A stretch of DNA of 64,000 nt from Bactericera cockerelli (taxonomy: Eukaryota; Arthropoda; Insecta; Hemiptera; Triozidae): NCBI GenBank assembly GCA_024516035.1, contig CM044961.1, positions 31,283,961-31,347,960 on the forward strand, given 5' to 3'. Every line of letters begins with the position of its first letter. Position 1 is the stretch's first letter. Shown piece by piece: positions 45,146 through 56,711 of the stretch. Both the position numbers and the translations under genes were made by a program. The notes below the pieces were generated by a model that saw nothing but the letters and a program-made list of their open reading frames with translations, was not told the origin of the DNA and searched no databases.

Positions 45146-48100
45146 AATTGAATTTTCAGTGAAAATTCTTTCCTTCGCAGATGACGTAAAGTCCGATCGT
45201 AAAGTACCTATTATGTCCCTGAAGTTCTTTTAAGCCTTCTAAAAGAGCACCATTTTGCCGAATGAGCCCAGCTTATCTTAAGATAAGATTTTCCAAAATT
45301 GACTGTCTTCATGTTTTTAACCCATTACCATTTATTTCAGCCCAATGACCTATCCATTAGTTTTGAACACAGGCCATCGTGGGCTCTTTTGCCTGTTTGG
45401 GCCTAATTCTGTCTAAGTATAATGAAGAAAAAGATATTGAATTTAACACAACCTTACGCTGAACCCATTTCCCAAAAGATAAGAGGAAAAAAAACTAGGT
45501 CTTGGAGAGTTATGGGATAGTTTCAACAATCATCCTTACAAAATAAATTATCTGCTATCTACATTTTAAAATTTGTGCGGTAAAATGTCACAATTTTTAG
45601 TGAAGGATATTATTTTCTCTCCGCCATGACGCCAGTCGTCTTCAATAGTACCGTTTCAGTCCACCTACACCAATGAAATTCACATTAGAAAAATTCTAAC
45701 ACTAGCCGAAACCCGACACCTACGGTAAGTGTCTCCTCTTTATGTGCTGCCCATACAATTTTGGTCCTTCGGGCCGGATATGAACCCTTGTGTAATTCCG
45801 GGAAAATATAATTCCAACATTATAACCCACAATATTAATTCCCTCCCATTTATATTCCCAGTTAACCTCGCATTTTCTCTTTCCACAAAGTGTCACACAG
45901 ATATAATTATTCATATGTGAGGTATTTCTAATAATATGACAGTCGTGTGATTTATTCATGTCCCTGTCACACACCCGGGGAGAAATCCCACATGTTGCGA
46001 GGGAATTTTTCCGCCCGTTTTTACGAAATTGTTTCGAAAAAATGTTTTCTCCCTCCCTTGTGCTATTGGATGTACTATTGTGTTTCGCGATGCTTACTCA
46101 ATGTTTTGTATGGTGAATAATTTTGTATGTTGACTAAAAGTAAGAAGAAGAATGTTGTACTTTTTTTTTTACCAAACATCGGGAAATAATGTTGAACTAA
46201 ATATCACTCACGAAGAAAAGTGGCCTCCGAATAGGTAGTCAGTAAGAAAAAGTGTAAAAGTGTTATTCTGCAGGGTGCTCGAGGAGGCATAGGAACATTA
46301 CCTACATCCCACTCCAATAAAGATGTGTGGAAGAAGCTATTTTCAAATGTATATATAAATTATTGAATCGACATAAACATAAAATCATATTATATATTTT
46401 TTTTTTTTTTTTTTTACGAATTTAGGGGGTCCAACCCCATTCTCAGAAGCTAAGAAAATCTCCTTTGGCAACTGCTTAAGTAAAAATTGTTAATAAAATA
46501 TGTTGTATTACTTTGTAACTGTTGTTGTCAAAACTGTTGTGGACTGGTCCGTGATGTTTACAGAGGTTAAAGGGAGGATAGATTTTTCAATTGGAGGATC
46601 TTGCTCTTGAAGTCGCTCATGCTATAATTTAAATGTATTCTATTTGTTACTGTAAAATAATTAGTTGTAAATACATAGTAAGATTTCTGACCAAATTATT
46701 AAAAAACACAATTTGTTTAGATGAAAATTGAACAAGACTTGTGACAAGCATATTTTTAACGATAAAATTCGTCTTTTCTACTTAACAATTAACTAGATTC
46801 AGCACGATTCAGCAAAATATAAAGAGAGCTGCATCAGCACGAAGAAATGGAAAGCTTCCTGACAAACGCGGCCTCCTTTCCGAATGGAAATAATGAAAAT
46901 TGCTTCTGTTACATATTTTTTGATATCTTTCCACTTTTATTCCTTAGACTCACTTTTTCCCTTACTATCGACTTGACACAGATGGCCATTGGTTTCATTA
47001 TAATATCTAGGGTAACAATAGCAATACTATCATCACATGGAGACATTGTAGACTCATTGTGAAGTCTCCATGTGTCGTTTTCGCTTGATCAGCAATAATA
47101 TTGAAGTGGGAGTTGAAGGGTTGAACAAATAGCTCCAAAGCAGATAATCAGATCAAAGATTGCATGCATGAAAGTTAAGGAGATGAGAAGTAAGAAAAAA
47201 ATCAAGGCACAGATGTAGTGAAATTAATAACTGAATTAGAGTGTTTCTTTCAAAAATTTTGGACCGATTTGCAGACCAAAAACTTTGAAATAACCAATAA
47301 AAAACTGTCCACAAACAGTAAAAAATAAACCTCAAATATGAGAATAAAGGCAGAACTTTAGCTTAATTAATGGCAACTGTATTCAATTAGTAAATATAAC
47401 ATGTTGAATTTTTTTAACAATATTGTTCACTTGTTAAAAAAATAACAAATTTAACAAAATACTATCTAGAACAGCTCACAGAAAATCAGCAGAACCTTCT
47501 CTGATATAAAGCAACAAGCCGCCTTCACCACACAGAGAAAGACAACTCGATATCGTTCAGGGAATCATTCCTCGCAGAAGAAACACTCATAGCTCTGAGA
47601 TTACAAGAAAATTAATTACAAATAGATTACCGATGTAATGGGACTGAGAAACAAGAAGAAACAGATGAGAAGGACAGAGAAAGACAAGGAGCAATTGAAA
47701 AACGGAGAGGTAGGAAAGGAGGAATGGATACAAGGGGAAAGAGGGGAAATAGAGAGAAAGACAAATGAGGGAGAGAGAGGGATTGACGGTGATATTGTTT
47801 TGGAAAAGGGCTTGAATTCATATTTGAAGGATATGTTTGGTCCTTGGAGACCTACAAAAAGGAAGAAATATGAAGATTAAAATGAGAAGAAAAGAATAAG
47901 GAAGATTTCATTGGAATAAATAATGGAATATGATGGATTTACGTAGGATTATGGAGGTTCGATTTTGGCTTGTGGGTTGATGGCAATTAAGCATGGTACG
48001 TACAATGGAGTAACGGAAAATTATTAAGAAATATATTTTAAAACAGACCTTGAAGAAATATGAACATGCTCGTATTTAATTTGAACATCAAAATACACAT

Positions 48101-49125
48101 CTAGAATACCATGGCACAAAATTTAAACCCAGTGGGTTGTTCCTGATAATATAAGAGAAAACATAAAACGCTCTACAATATTTCATGTCAAACAAACTAC
48201 TCTGTATGAAGTATTACACATTTAGTATAAAAAAACACCGTATTGTACTTTCGATGGCTCCTTCTAAAGTGCTCAATTTTCAAAATGAAAGCAAACCAAG
48301 AGCATATTAAAGAAGGAGAGCACAATCCAAGTAAAGAAAAACTAAGATCAAAACTTCAATAATTTTAGTGCCCAATTTTTCTTACTTCCCTCCTGTTCCA
48401 TTTCTATTCCTCTTTCCTCTCTTCTACCTCATACTCTATTCCACCCTCACTCTTCATAAAGTTCAACTTTTATTTCCACTCTTACTGATGCCCCTTTTTC
48501 TTCCACTTTCTGCTTCTCCTTCATCGTCTAGTTCTTTGTCTTCATCTTGAAGAGTTTCTTCTTCTTTGTCTTCTCTTGCTCTCACTTTCTTCAATTTTAT
48601 ATATTTTTATCTGAGAAATGTTCACGGGAAAATAAATTTACCTCATTTCTCATTTTCCTCTTCTTTGCTATCGTCTCTCCTTCTCCCCTTTTTCCTTTTC
48701 TTCTTCTCTCATGTTTCTCCTCAATGCTCTCCTGCTCCTTTTTTTCCATTTCCTCCTCTCTCCTGCTCTTCAATGCTCTCATTTGGAACAGTAGGTACCA
48801 GTGAATAGTGAATATTCTTGTTTTGGATATCTTTCCTCTTCTTCCTTCATTTCATCTTTTCCTAAACTTACTTGGGTTCCTCTTTTATAAAATAGGTTCT
48901 TCTCTTCTATCCATCCGCTTTCTCCACTGTTTATTTATTCTGTCTAACCTCTTCTATGACTTCAACTTACTTTACTTTTCGCTCATGTGCTTCATTTAAC
49001 TTACTTATTCACAAAAATACTTCTACTGGTTTTCTAATTTTTAGATTAATTTCTTCTCACGTAGGAAATATGTATGTAACCATATGTATGTAAATATGTA
49101 TGTTATTTACTGATCTACTTTGTAA
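45146..49125. other. 4 kb without a recognisable gene
   Basis: AT-rich DNA with a T-tract at about 46400-46416, purine-rich DNA near 47640-47780 and pyrimidine-rich DNA at 48370-48780. CCTACG|GTAAGTGTCTCC near 45723 is a good donor-like site, but the exon before it cannot be confirmed. Confidence 0.4.
47034..47074. other. Hairpin, perfect 11-bp stem
   Basis: CACATGGAGAC (47034-47044) and GTCTCCATGTG (47064-47074) pair around a 19-nt loop. No repeat family is attached. Confidence 0.75.
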
Positions 49126-49290
49126 TAGTCACCGTGGCAGAGTGATTTAACGCGTTAGGCATTGCACTTACGGTGACCTGGGTCTGATCCCTAGCGGGGC
49201 AGGATTTTTTCTGCTCTGTACTCTTACCTCGTGAGGAATAATGAGTAGCTGCTTTCATGTTAGCAGTGACCATTGGCGGAATTATAGGCA
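49126..49290 (+). repeat. SINE-D copy with body
   Basis: The head TCACCGTGGCAGAGTGATTT and B-box remnant GGGTCTGATCC lead to GCGGGGCAGG and a body, TTTTTCTGCTCTGTACTC, shared with the inverted copy at 60318. Confidence 0.75.
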
Positions 49291-50162
49291 AAAATAAGAT
49301 ATTAGGATATTAAAGATACGGAAAAGTCCTATAATTCTATGCTAACCAACCACAAAAATAATTGTAATATAATATCACAAAGAAACACATCATTATTATT
49401 ATTACTGATCTACTTTTCTCATCACCCAGATCTTTTTTCTCTTATAAGGACTTCTTTTTCACCTCTATGTTCCTATGAATTTTCAAGGCAATTATCTCTT
49501 CCTTTAATTCTTCGCTTATGTTTTCTCTTACTTATTGCTCATTGCATTTGCCTTATTACTTGGTCTTGTACCTAATATTTTTTCTGACTTAATCGTGTCT
49601 TCTCTATGTCCTCTACTTCGTCTTATATCTTATGTCTTTTCTCTTTTCCCTCTTTTGTTTTTATTCCTTTTTTATATCTGCTATCTACTCCTACTTCTTT
49701 TTCTAAAGCAAGGTGTAATATTTTATTTTCGCGTCAGTCTTTCTTGACAAGGGAGGGGGTGACGTCTTTATTACTTCACCTTGACTTGACATCTTCGCGT
49801 CCTGGGGCCTTATGACTTTTTTTTCTGAAGAGAAGAGCAATCGTATAAATGAATTATGTAACTTTTTCTTCGTCTTATTATGTCACTTATTCATAAGACT
49901 CTAACAAAATTTCTATTACCTATAGGTTTAAGAAAAACGGCTAAAGATAAACATTAGAATTTGTATATAGTTCTAACGCTAGTTTACCAATTTTTTGGCG
50001 AAATCGAAATTTTTACATTTCGTTGTGTCTCTCAAGAAATTTCTAAATCAATGTTATGAATATGTCAAAGAAGTCAAATTAGTTGATCTAGTATACATAT
50101 AAATGTACCACACAAGTGTCTTGGAATATTTGACTACCAATTTAAGCACAAAACATGAAACA
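49291..50162. other. No gene recognised
   Basis: AT-rich, with a pyrimidine-biased middle (49420-49740). Confidence 0.4.
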
Positions 50163-50620
50163 GAGCCAGCCTCCGTCGCGTAACGGTTGTGACTACTGCC
50201 CGTGGTCCAAAGTTGCCGGGTTGGACAGAATTTTCTTACAAAAAATTCTGTTCCCTCTTCTCCAAACATGTGAGACTGGCGTTTCCGGCCCTATACTTAA
50301 AGGCTGGGTAAACTAAATGTGGGTAACTGGTACAATTCTCAGAGAATAGAAAATAAAACCTCCATCCTCAACAACTCAAAACCGGGACGTTAAAAATAAA
50401 GCAGAATCAATAGACATGAAAAGAGCCTAGACATTTATTAAATTCCATTTATTTATTACATTATATTATTATTGATTTTAAAATAATAGAAGAATACACC
50501 CTTTCTCAAAGTTAAAAAAACTTTGTTGAGAAAGGGGTAATTGTATCTAGGCATCCATATGATCCTCTCATCACCGTGATATATGTAGGTATCTCTGCCT
50601 ATCTCAGAGACACGGAACTA
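50163..50620 (+). repeat. SINE-B with type-2 tail, split by a small insertion
   Basis: The head AGCCTCCGTCGCGTAACGGT, core GGCTGGGTAAACTAAATGTG and AGAGCCTAGACATT are interrupted by about 112 bp (50437-50548). The type-2 tail then resumes with TAGGCATCCATATGATCCTC and ends CAGAGACACGG. The inserted DNA contains a hairpin: CCCTTTCTCAAAG facing CTTTGTTGAGAAAGGG. Confidence 0.75.
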
Positions 50621-51439
50621 TTATAAGTACTTGAAACAGAATTAATATCTCACTAGATATAATGAGATAAAGTTCCAATTTAATTGAGCCTATCTCTCTC
50701 TCTCTTTCCTAATCCTAATACCTACACCTCACATTACGACATACTGGGGACGGATTTTATTCCTAAATTAAGAAAACATTAAACCCTCGCTTTACCCTAC
50801 CTCCAACATTTTACTGTTCACTGCTATATCTTCTTCTTCGTTCAATCTCTTCTGTAAACATTACCTCGCAATTTCGGGGGAAAGAAAACTATCAAAAAGG
50901 ATTTCAAAGGGATGTGTGGTTTCAGGCGCGGAGATTCAGATCATTTTACAGGAAAACCGGATCGTTTACTTTTTTTTACAAGAATCTATGTGAGGAGATC
51001 ATACAACAAGGTAGGAAAACTCATGTTTGCTTGACGACATCTGAGAACAGGCATACAGATGTAGTTAACCACTTCTGTAGACTCATTTTGGATCTCGTGA
51101 AGTTATGTTGGACGTACTGGTATTTTATGTACCATCAACTACCAACTAAAATATCCTTGACGTTTGACCTTTCAGCATAGGATAATCTCGATAGAACCGC
51201 GTGAGCATTTCTTTGGAAGGTTTTTACCCATGACACTGAACTTGTTATACAATACATATATTATGTCCCAAGCAGTATATCACCAGTTTCAAAAATTATT
51301 CAGTTGTTTATATTCTTAACCAAGTACTTTTTTGTGAAATATTTTGATATCAGTTGTAAATGTTCCTCAAGATACCCTATTTCTTCAATAATTATTAGTT
51401 CTAATATTTCTTAATATTTCTCATTTCTCATTATTTTTA
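50621..51439. other. No gene recognised
   Basis: AT-rich DNA. An 88-codon frame at 50914-51180 lacks an identifiable domain. Confidence 0.4.
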
Positions 51440-52350
51440 TTTGCTTTGTTCTGATTCTTCTCCGTTTCTTATTTCTCCATGAAGGTGTCTCTCTTCTTTG
51501 CTTGGTTCTGATTCTTCTCCATTTTTATTTTTACATTAAGGTGTATCTTTTCTTTGCTTGGTTCTGATTCTTCTCCATTTCTTATTTTTACATTAAGGTG
51601 TATCTTTTCTTTGCTTGGTTCTGATTCTTCTCCATTTCTTATTTTTCCATTAAGGTGTATCATTTCTTTGCTTGGTTCTGATTCTTATCCATTTCTTATT
51701 TCTCCATTAAGGTTTATTCCTTCTTTTCTTGGTTCTGGTTCTTTTCCATTTCTTATTTCTCCATGAAGGTGTATCTCTTCTTTGCTTGGTTCTGATTCTT
51801 CTCCATTTCTTATTTTTACATTAAGGTGTATCTTTTCTTTGCTTGGTTTTGATTCTTCTCCATTTCTTATTTTTCCATTAAGGTGTATCATTTCTTTGCT
51901 TGGTTCTGATTCTTATCCATTTCTTATTTCTCCATTAAGGTTTATTCCTTCTTTTCTTGGTTCTGGTTCTTTTCCATTTCTTATTTCTCCATTAAGGTGT
52001 ATCTCTTCTTTGCTCTGTTTTGATTTTTCTCCATTAAGATGTATCTCTTCTTTTCTTGGTTCTACTTCTTTTCCATTTCTTATTTCTACATGAAGGTGTA
52101 TCCCTTCTTTTCTTGGTTCTGATTCTTTTCCATTTCGTATTTTTCCATTAAGGTATATCACTTCTTTGCTTGGTTCTGATTCTTCTCCATTTCTTATTTC
52201 TCCATTAAGGTGTATTCCTTCTTTTCTTGGTTCTGATTCTCCTCCATTTCTCATTTCTCCATTAACGTGTATCCCTTCTTTTCTTGGTTCTGATTCTTCT
52301 CCATTTCTTATTTCTCCATTAAGGTGCATCCCTTCTTTTCTTGGTTCCTG
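51440..52350 (-). repeat. 57-bp minisatellite (19-codon period), 16 units
   Basis: The unit on the plus strand includes CATTAAGGTGTATCTCTTC and TTGGTTCTGATTCTTCTCC. A 57-bp period keeps the frame, so the minus strand encodes a 19-residue hydrophilic repeat, HLNGEIRNGEESEPRKEGI. One unit (near 52010) is shorter by a multiple of three. Stops (GAA to TAA) interrupt the frame at two equivalent places, because a 228-bp four-unit block is itself duplicated (about 51554 and 51782) with almost no change. It could be a decayed repetitive protein exon or a non-coding satellite whose unit happens to be 3n. Confidence 0.9.
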
Positions 52351-52654
52351 CTCCTCACGAAAGTAAATTTCCTTTCATTTGTTTACATAAAAACTTAAAA
52401 CAAAGTTTCACTCCTACCTCCTCCGTAACTGAAGGGAAGAAATAGGAGGATAAATCAGTGCCGTATAGAATTAATTTTAAGTGAGAATTTTCCGTAAAAT
52501 AAAAGAAGAATTTATGAGGTTTTGAGAAGTATTTTTATTCATTTTTCAAAGTTTGCAGACAAATCTGGTACTCCATCAAATAGGGTTGTAAAATTGTTCA
52601 TGTAACTTCCGATATATTTCTAATTTTAGAAATAGGAAGTATTTTTTTCTTGTT
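52351..52654. other. No feature recognised
   Basis: AT-rich DNA between the minisatellite and miniature element M. Confidence 0.4.
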
Positions 52655-52813
52655 CAGTCGAACCTGGATATATGAAAACTGGATACAAGAGAAACCTAGA
52701 ATATAAGAGAACAATTTCCAGGTCCAATATACCTCTCTATAAGAAAACCCTAGATCTGGATATCAGAGAAAAAATTCCGTTCCCTTGATTTCTCTTGAAT
52801 CCAGGTTCGACTG
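52655..52813. mobile_element. Miniature element M, copy 2 (159 bp)
   Basis: It has perfect 15-bp inverted ends, CAGTCGAACCTGGAT (52655-52669) and its complement (52799-52813). The interior is built from repeated ATATAAGAGAA-like blocks that also pair internally. TA follows the right end, as for Tc1/mariner-type insertions, but the left flank is TT. A second copy is at 30806. Confidence 0.75.
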
Positions 52814-52832
52814 TATATCATTGCGAGTAGTC

Positions 52833-52925
52833 ACCGTTACCGAGAGAACTAGGGCACAAGCCTTTCACACACGTTGACCTGGTTTCGAATCACGGCCTGG
52901 TAGAATTTTTTCTACTCATTACTTT
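52833..52925 (+). repeat. SINE-D, diverged copy
   Basis: AGTCACCGTTACCGAGAGAA and GTTGACCTGGTTTCGAATCA keep the A- and B-box regions. AGAATTTTTTCTACTC is the body start. Confidence 0.55.
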
Positions 52926-53099
52926 GTACGGCCGTAGTCCAGTCATCCTTCGTGTAAACAACTTTTAATATAACCCCTCTATCCCAAACAAATTTAATTA
53001 TTTCTCCCCAATTCTCTCGCATAGAGCCGACACTGGTTGGCAAGAGGGTAACTTTCTCAAAACAATATCTCTTTCTCTTCTTCTTCAAGAGCTGATGGA

Positions 53100-53420
53100 T
53101 AGAGAGAGAGAGAGAGAAAGAGAGAGATAAAGAGAAGGGGGAGTGGGAGAGAGATAGAGATAGCTGATGGAGAAACTGTGAGAAAACTTTATTAATTGTT
53201 CAAATATATTACAGCCCTCTCCTTTTCATCCTTCCTCTCGCTTTCTATCTGTCCTTCTTTTTCTTCATCTCTTTCGCTATCTCTTGCAATAATGACTTAA
53301 TTGAGAATTGTTAACAATTTGGGGTTCAAGGGGTAGAGCAAAGAGAAGGAGGGAGATATTAAAAAACAGATGAAGAAAGGGGTAGAGAGATCCCCTTCAT
53401 AGAAGAGAGAGAGGAGAGAG

Positions 53421-53480
<60 letters not shown>
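53100..53480. repeat. GA-rich microsatellite cluster
   Basis: GA runs at about 53100-53130 and 53405-53477, with purine-rich DNA continuing to about 53735. No gene. Confidence 0.85.
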
Positions 53481-53481
<1 letters not shown>

Positions 53482-54654
53482 AAGTGAGAAAATAGAAGAG
53501 TTAGAAGGTGAACATGGTATAAAAAATGAAGGAATAAGAAGAAACAGAGAGAAACTGAGGTTATAAAGAAGAGAAATAGAAATATAAGGAGAAAAAGATA
53601 GGGTAAAGAAAACTAGAGAAAGACAGAAAGAGGCTTTAAAAATAATGAACTAGAATAAGAAAGATAGAGAAAAGATCAAGCTGTATAGAAAAAAGAGAGG
53701 TTTAAAGAGAGAGAAAATAAAGGGAGAAATACTAAAAAAATTATGCTAATATGTGATCTTAGGGTAGATGAATTTTGGGTCTTCTTACTCCTTTTCACAA
53801 TGGAAAAGGTCTGGTTTATCGGCTAAGTCATTGTACGTATGTTTTCATGGCTGAAATAATTGGTAACTTCAATAAGGGATGTATATTATATGTTGGACAG
53901 CTGAAGAGTTTGTTTGGGTCCATTCTGAGTCAAGGGTCAGGTTTTTTAACGGTTTTTTAAAATCTACGAGTATTTTGAAATAATGTACCTATGGACTGTC
54001 GATTTTCTTCTCTTCAAACATTGTTTATTTTTTCTACTAATTTTCGCTGTTGACATAGTAAAATATTCATGGATATTGATTGAAATAAACAATAGCAGAA
54101 GAGGAGATAAGGAAAGATTCAAGACAGCTTCGATCGCACTCGAATCTTCTTCATCATTTTGAAGTAGTGTAAAATTTCAAGAAAAAGTTGTAAAATTCCA
54201 AGATAAAGTTAGAAAATTATGTTCTACATTTGAGAGAGGTACTTAGCAAAATTATTTTAAAAGGGCTTACCCATTCTCAAGGATCTAAAAAGTTTTCCCA
54301 TGGTACATACCTGAAATCAGACAGAAAAATGTTTGAATAAAAATAAGCTCTACTGGATTAGCATATTTTTCAAAATTATTAAATTAGTATGTACTAATTT
54401 AATGTTAGTATTATACATATTATACATTAGTACAATTATATACAAAAGTCATATACTAAGTATATAACTCATTTTCATTTATTTCCCTTATGACGTGATG
54501 ATTTTCAGCTCTGAAAAATTTAATGAATTCCTTACTACCGTTCAAAAAAACATAATAATGAAAAACCTAAGAAAATTAAGAATTCAGAAACTATGCTAAA
54601 ATACATTGATGAAGCAAAAGAAATAAACACCTAAGGTAAAAAATGTAAAAAAAA
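53481..54654. other. No gene recognised
   Basis: Purine-biased to 53735, then AT-rich. On the minus strand an acceptor-like TCTGATTTCAG, an ACCATGG start (ATG at 54301) and a GTAAG donor (54270) bound a 40-nt possible exon. This is not supported further. Confidence 0.35.
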
Positions 54655-54985
54655 AGATGATAATAATAATGGTCTTTATTCTTTCATTAAAAAATATTGA
54701 ATTAATTACAAAATATTACAGCAGTTGAACAAGAAGAAAAACAGGGTACACAATGACCAAGAAGCAAAAGAACCACATGAAGCCGACAAGAATACCAAAA
54801 GGAAAGAAAATTCATTTCTCAAAAATATGCTTGAGTTGGCAAACGCTATCAAAGGCTTCTTCTAGGTCGAGTGACACGGCCTCTCTTATTGGAGTTTCGG
54901 CTTCCATCTTGCCTTTGACATGATTTATGTGACTGTCACTTTCGAAAGCGCGACATCTCATACATCCCCTGATAATGATAAGAGA
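54655..54985 (-). mobile_element. LINE remnant: RT palm fragment beside a 3'-UTR-like end
   Basis: The minus-strand frame 54812-54985 reads RGCMRCRAF, then HINHVKGKMEAET and AVSLDLEEAFDSV, before a stop. LDLEEAFDSV is the reverse transcriptase motif A (catalytic Asp). Just beyond it, 54655-54760 reads on the minus strand like a LINE 3' UTR ending AATAAAGACCATTATTATTA. The RT motif should be far from the 3' end, so an internal deletion is inferred. Confidence 0.6.
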
Positions 54986-55430
54986 CATCTATCATGGCGA
55001 CAAGCAGTGTGGTGATGATTTGATTTTTTCGAGACGTATTTGATGGTGATGATTTGGGCTTTTGAGGTGGTTTTGAATTGGCAAAAAAAAAGTTGTACTG
55101 TAATTAGGAAATTATTATTATTGAACAATTTCTATCAAACTTTAGTTACAATTTTTATATGGATACACAATAAAAGGTATAATTATGTAATAGTAAACAA
55201 AGCCTGATCAAGGGTGGTGATAATGCCTTTGGCAATCTCTTCCGCACCATCTTTGATAACAAGAAACAAGAACAGGTGGAACATACATTAATAATTAAAA
55301 TTTGGTAGGAAATGAAAGAAAAAATAATGTAGGTAAAATAGATATTGGAAATTTTATAAACACAAGTTAATATTTGTAACTACAGTTATAGAAAGTAAAT
55401 TGAGCTGGTTTAAAATAGTTGAAATTAACT
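54986..55430. other. No clear gene
   Basis: AT-rich DNA. The block GGTGATAATGCCTTTGGCAATC near 55216 is the inverse of ATTGCCAAAGGCAATAAC near 60474, suggesting another LINE 3' end on the minus strand. Confidence 0.4.
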
Positions 55431-55673
55431 AGTTGTAATGGCTGTATGGAATGGCCTTGCCTACCAATGCCAGAAAAAGAAGGAAAAAAAAAAACTAGTT
55501 GTAATGATCCTGGGTAAAAAAAAATAGTCCAAAGCTTCTGCAAATCTTATGGTAATATAAATACCATTTAAAATTAATGATATACCATTTAAAATAAATA
55601 CCATTTAATTTTTTTTTTCCCCTTCTTTTTCTGGCATTGTTAGGCAAGGCCATTCCATACAGCCATTACAACT
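55431..55673. repeat. Inverted pair of family L repeats (about 55-bp arms)
   Basis: AGTTGTAATGGCTGTATGGA continues through GGCCTTGCCTACCAATGCCA at 55431-55485 and is inverted at 55619-55673 with about one mismatch. Each arm ends in an A/T-rich tail pointing inward. A diverged single copy lies at about 29100-29145. Confidence 0.8.
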
Positions 55674-55811
55674 GCTAATGATACTACTATGTACTTTGAT
55701 TTTAAACTCATCATTCAAACAGATACATAATTATTATCATAAATTTTCATCAAAAAGGCTTTAGATTAAATACAATGTTCAAGGTTAGTAGCCTTGTCGT
55801 TATAAAAAATT

Positions 55812-55883
55812 GGGCTTGGCCGGGATTTGAACCCGGGACCTCTCGCACCCTAAGCGAGAATCATACCCCTAGACCACCAAGCC
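55812..55883 (-). tRNA. tRNA-Pro (anticodon AGG)
   Basis: This is a 72-nt intronless tRNA. The acceptor stem GGCTTGG/CCAAGCC has seven perfect pairs, the D-arm includes GTCTAGGGGTATGAT, the anticodon stem CTCGC/GCGAG surrounds a TTAGGGT loop with anticodon AGG (complement at 55849-55851), and the T-arm CCGGGTTCAAATCCCGG is perfect. A and B boxes are intact. A T6 Pol III terminator lies 2 nt downstream (55804-55809 on the plus strand). It matches the conserved eukaryotic tRNA-Pro closely, so it is most likely functional. It decodes CCU, and also CCC if A34 is modified to inosine. Confidence 0.97.
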
Positions 55884-56711
55884 ACCATGAAGAATGACAC
55901 TGCCACAACACTTCTTGTAGAAGAGCGAGCTGATATGAAAATGGATTTGACCAACACAAACATTGACAGAGAAAATTGAAAAGCCAAGAAAAGTTTTATA
56001 TAAAAAAACTCTCATAAATACCATTCTCATTAAAATTAATTTTCAGTCAACAAAAATGTGTAGTCTAAAACTGGAGACCCGTTGAAACAGAAAAAAAGGA
56101 ATTGAAAAGAAGTTTGTTCAAACTATTTCAATGCTGTCTAATTATAAATAATAAATAATAATACACAGACTCTAACGAAAGCAATTGTGAAGGATAAAAA
56201 AAAAACAAAACCTGACACAATACTTCCGATTTCTAATATTAGAAGTTACGTATTTGAAGTAATATTACAGTTGTAACCCTCAGTCTTCTTTATATTGTAT
56301 GTGTTTAAAATTTTACTTTTTATATCATCGTCTTGAAATTCATGGCGCACTAGCATCACGATCCAGATTATTGAAATCCAAGAGTTCATACTTGGGTGTT
56401 GCCATGGGTACAGATAGGCTTAATGTAGGAATTGCTATTGTGTAACACCTTGAAATTCCAAACACTAATTCCAATTGCAATGACGTCTCTAAAGTTAGTG
56501 ACGTCATGCAGATGCCAATTCTTCGCACTGTAATAGTTTCTATGATAATGTCATTCAATACTTTGGTGTGATTTTTGTTCAGTTCATTATCGAGCAGACC
56601 TACTTTGTCTTTTTGGCTTCGAGATTTTCTGAATCTCACTTTGATTGTTATGAATTTATTTACAGTTGCGTTATCTACCAGCTACTCTTTCGGTTTCACT
56701 CTTTTTTTTCC
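55884..56711. other. No gene recognised
   Basis: AT-rich DNA. A minus-strand frame of 99 codons (56340-56639) has mixed composition but no named domain. Confidence 0.4.

Noticed and set aside
45720..45800. A donor-like GTAAGT followed by TTGGTCCTTCGGGCCGGAT, reminiscent of sequences in LTR retrotransposons
   Set aside because: No LTR pair, primer-binding site or gag/pol motif was found nearby.
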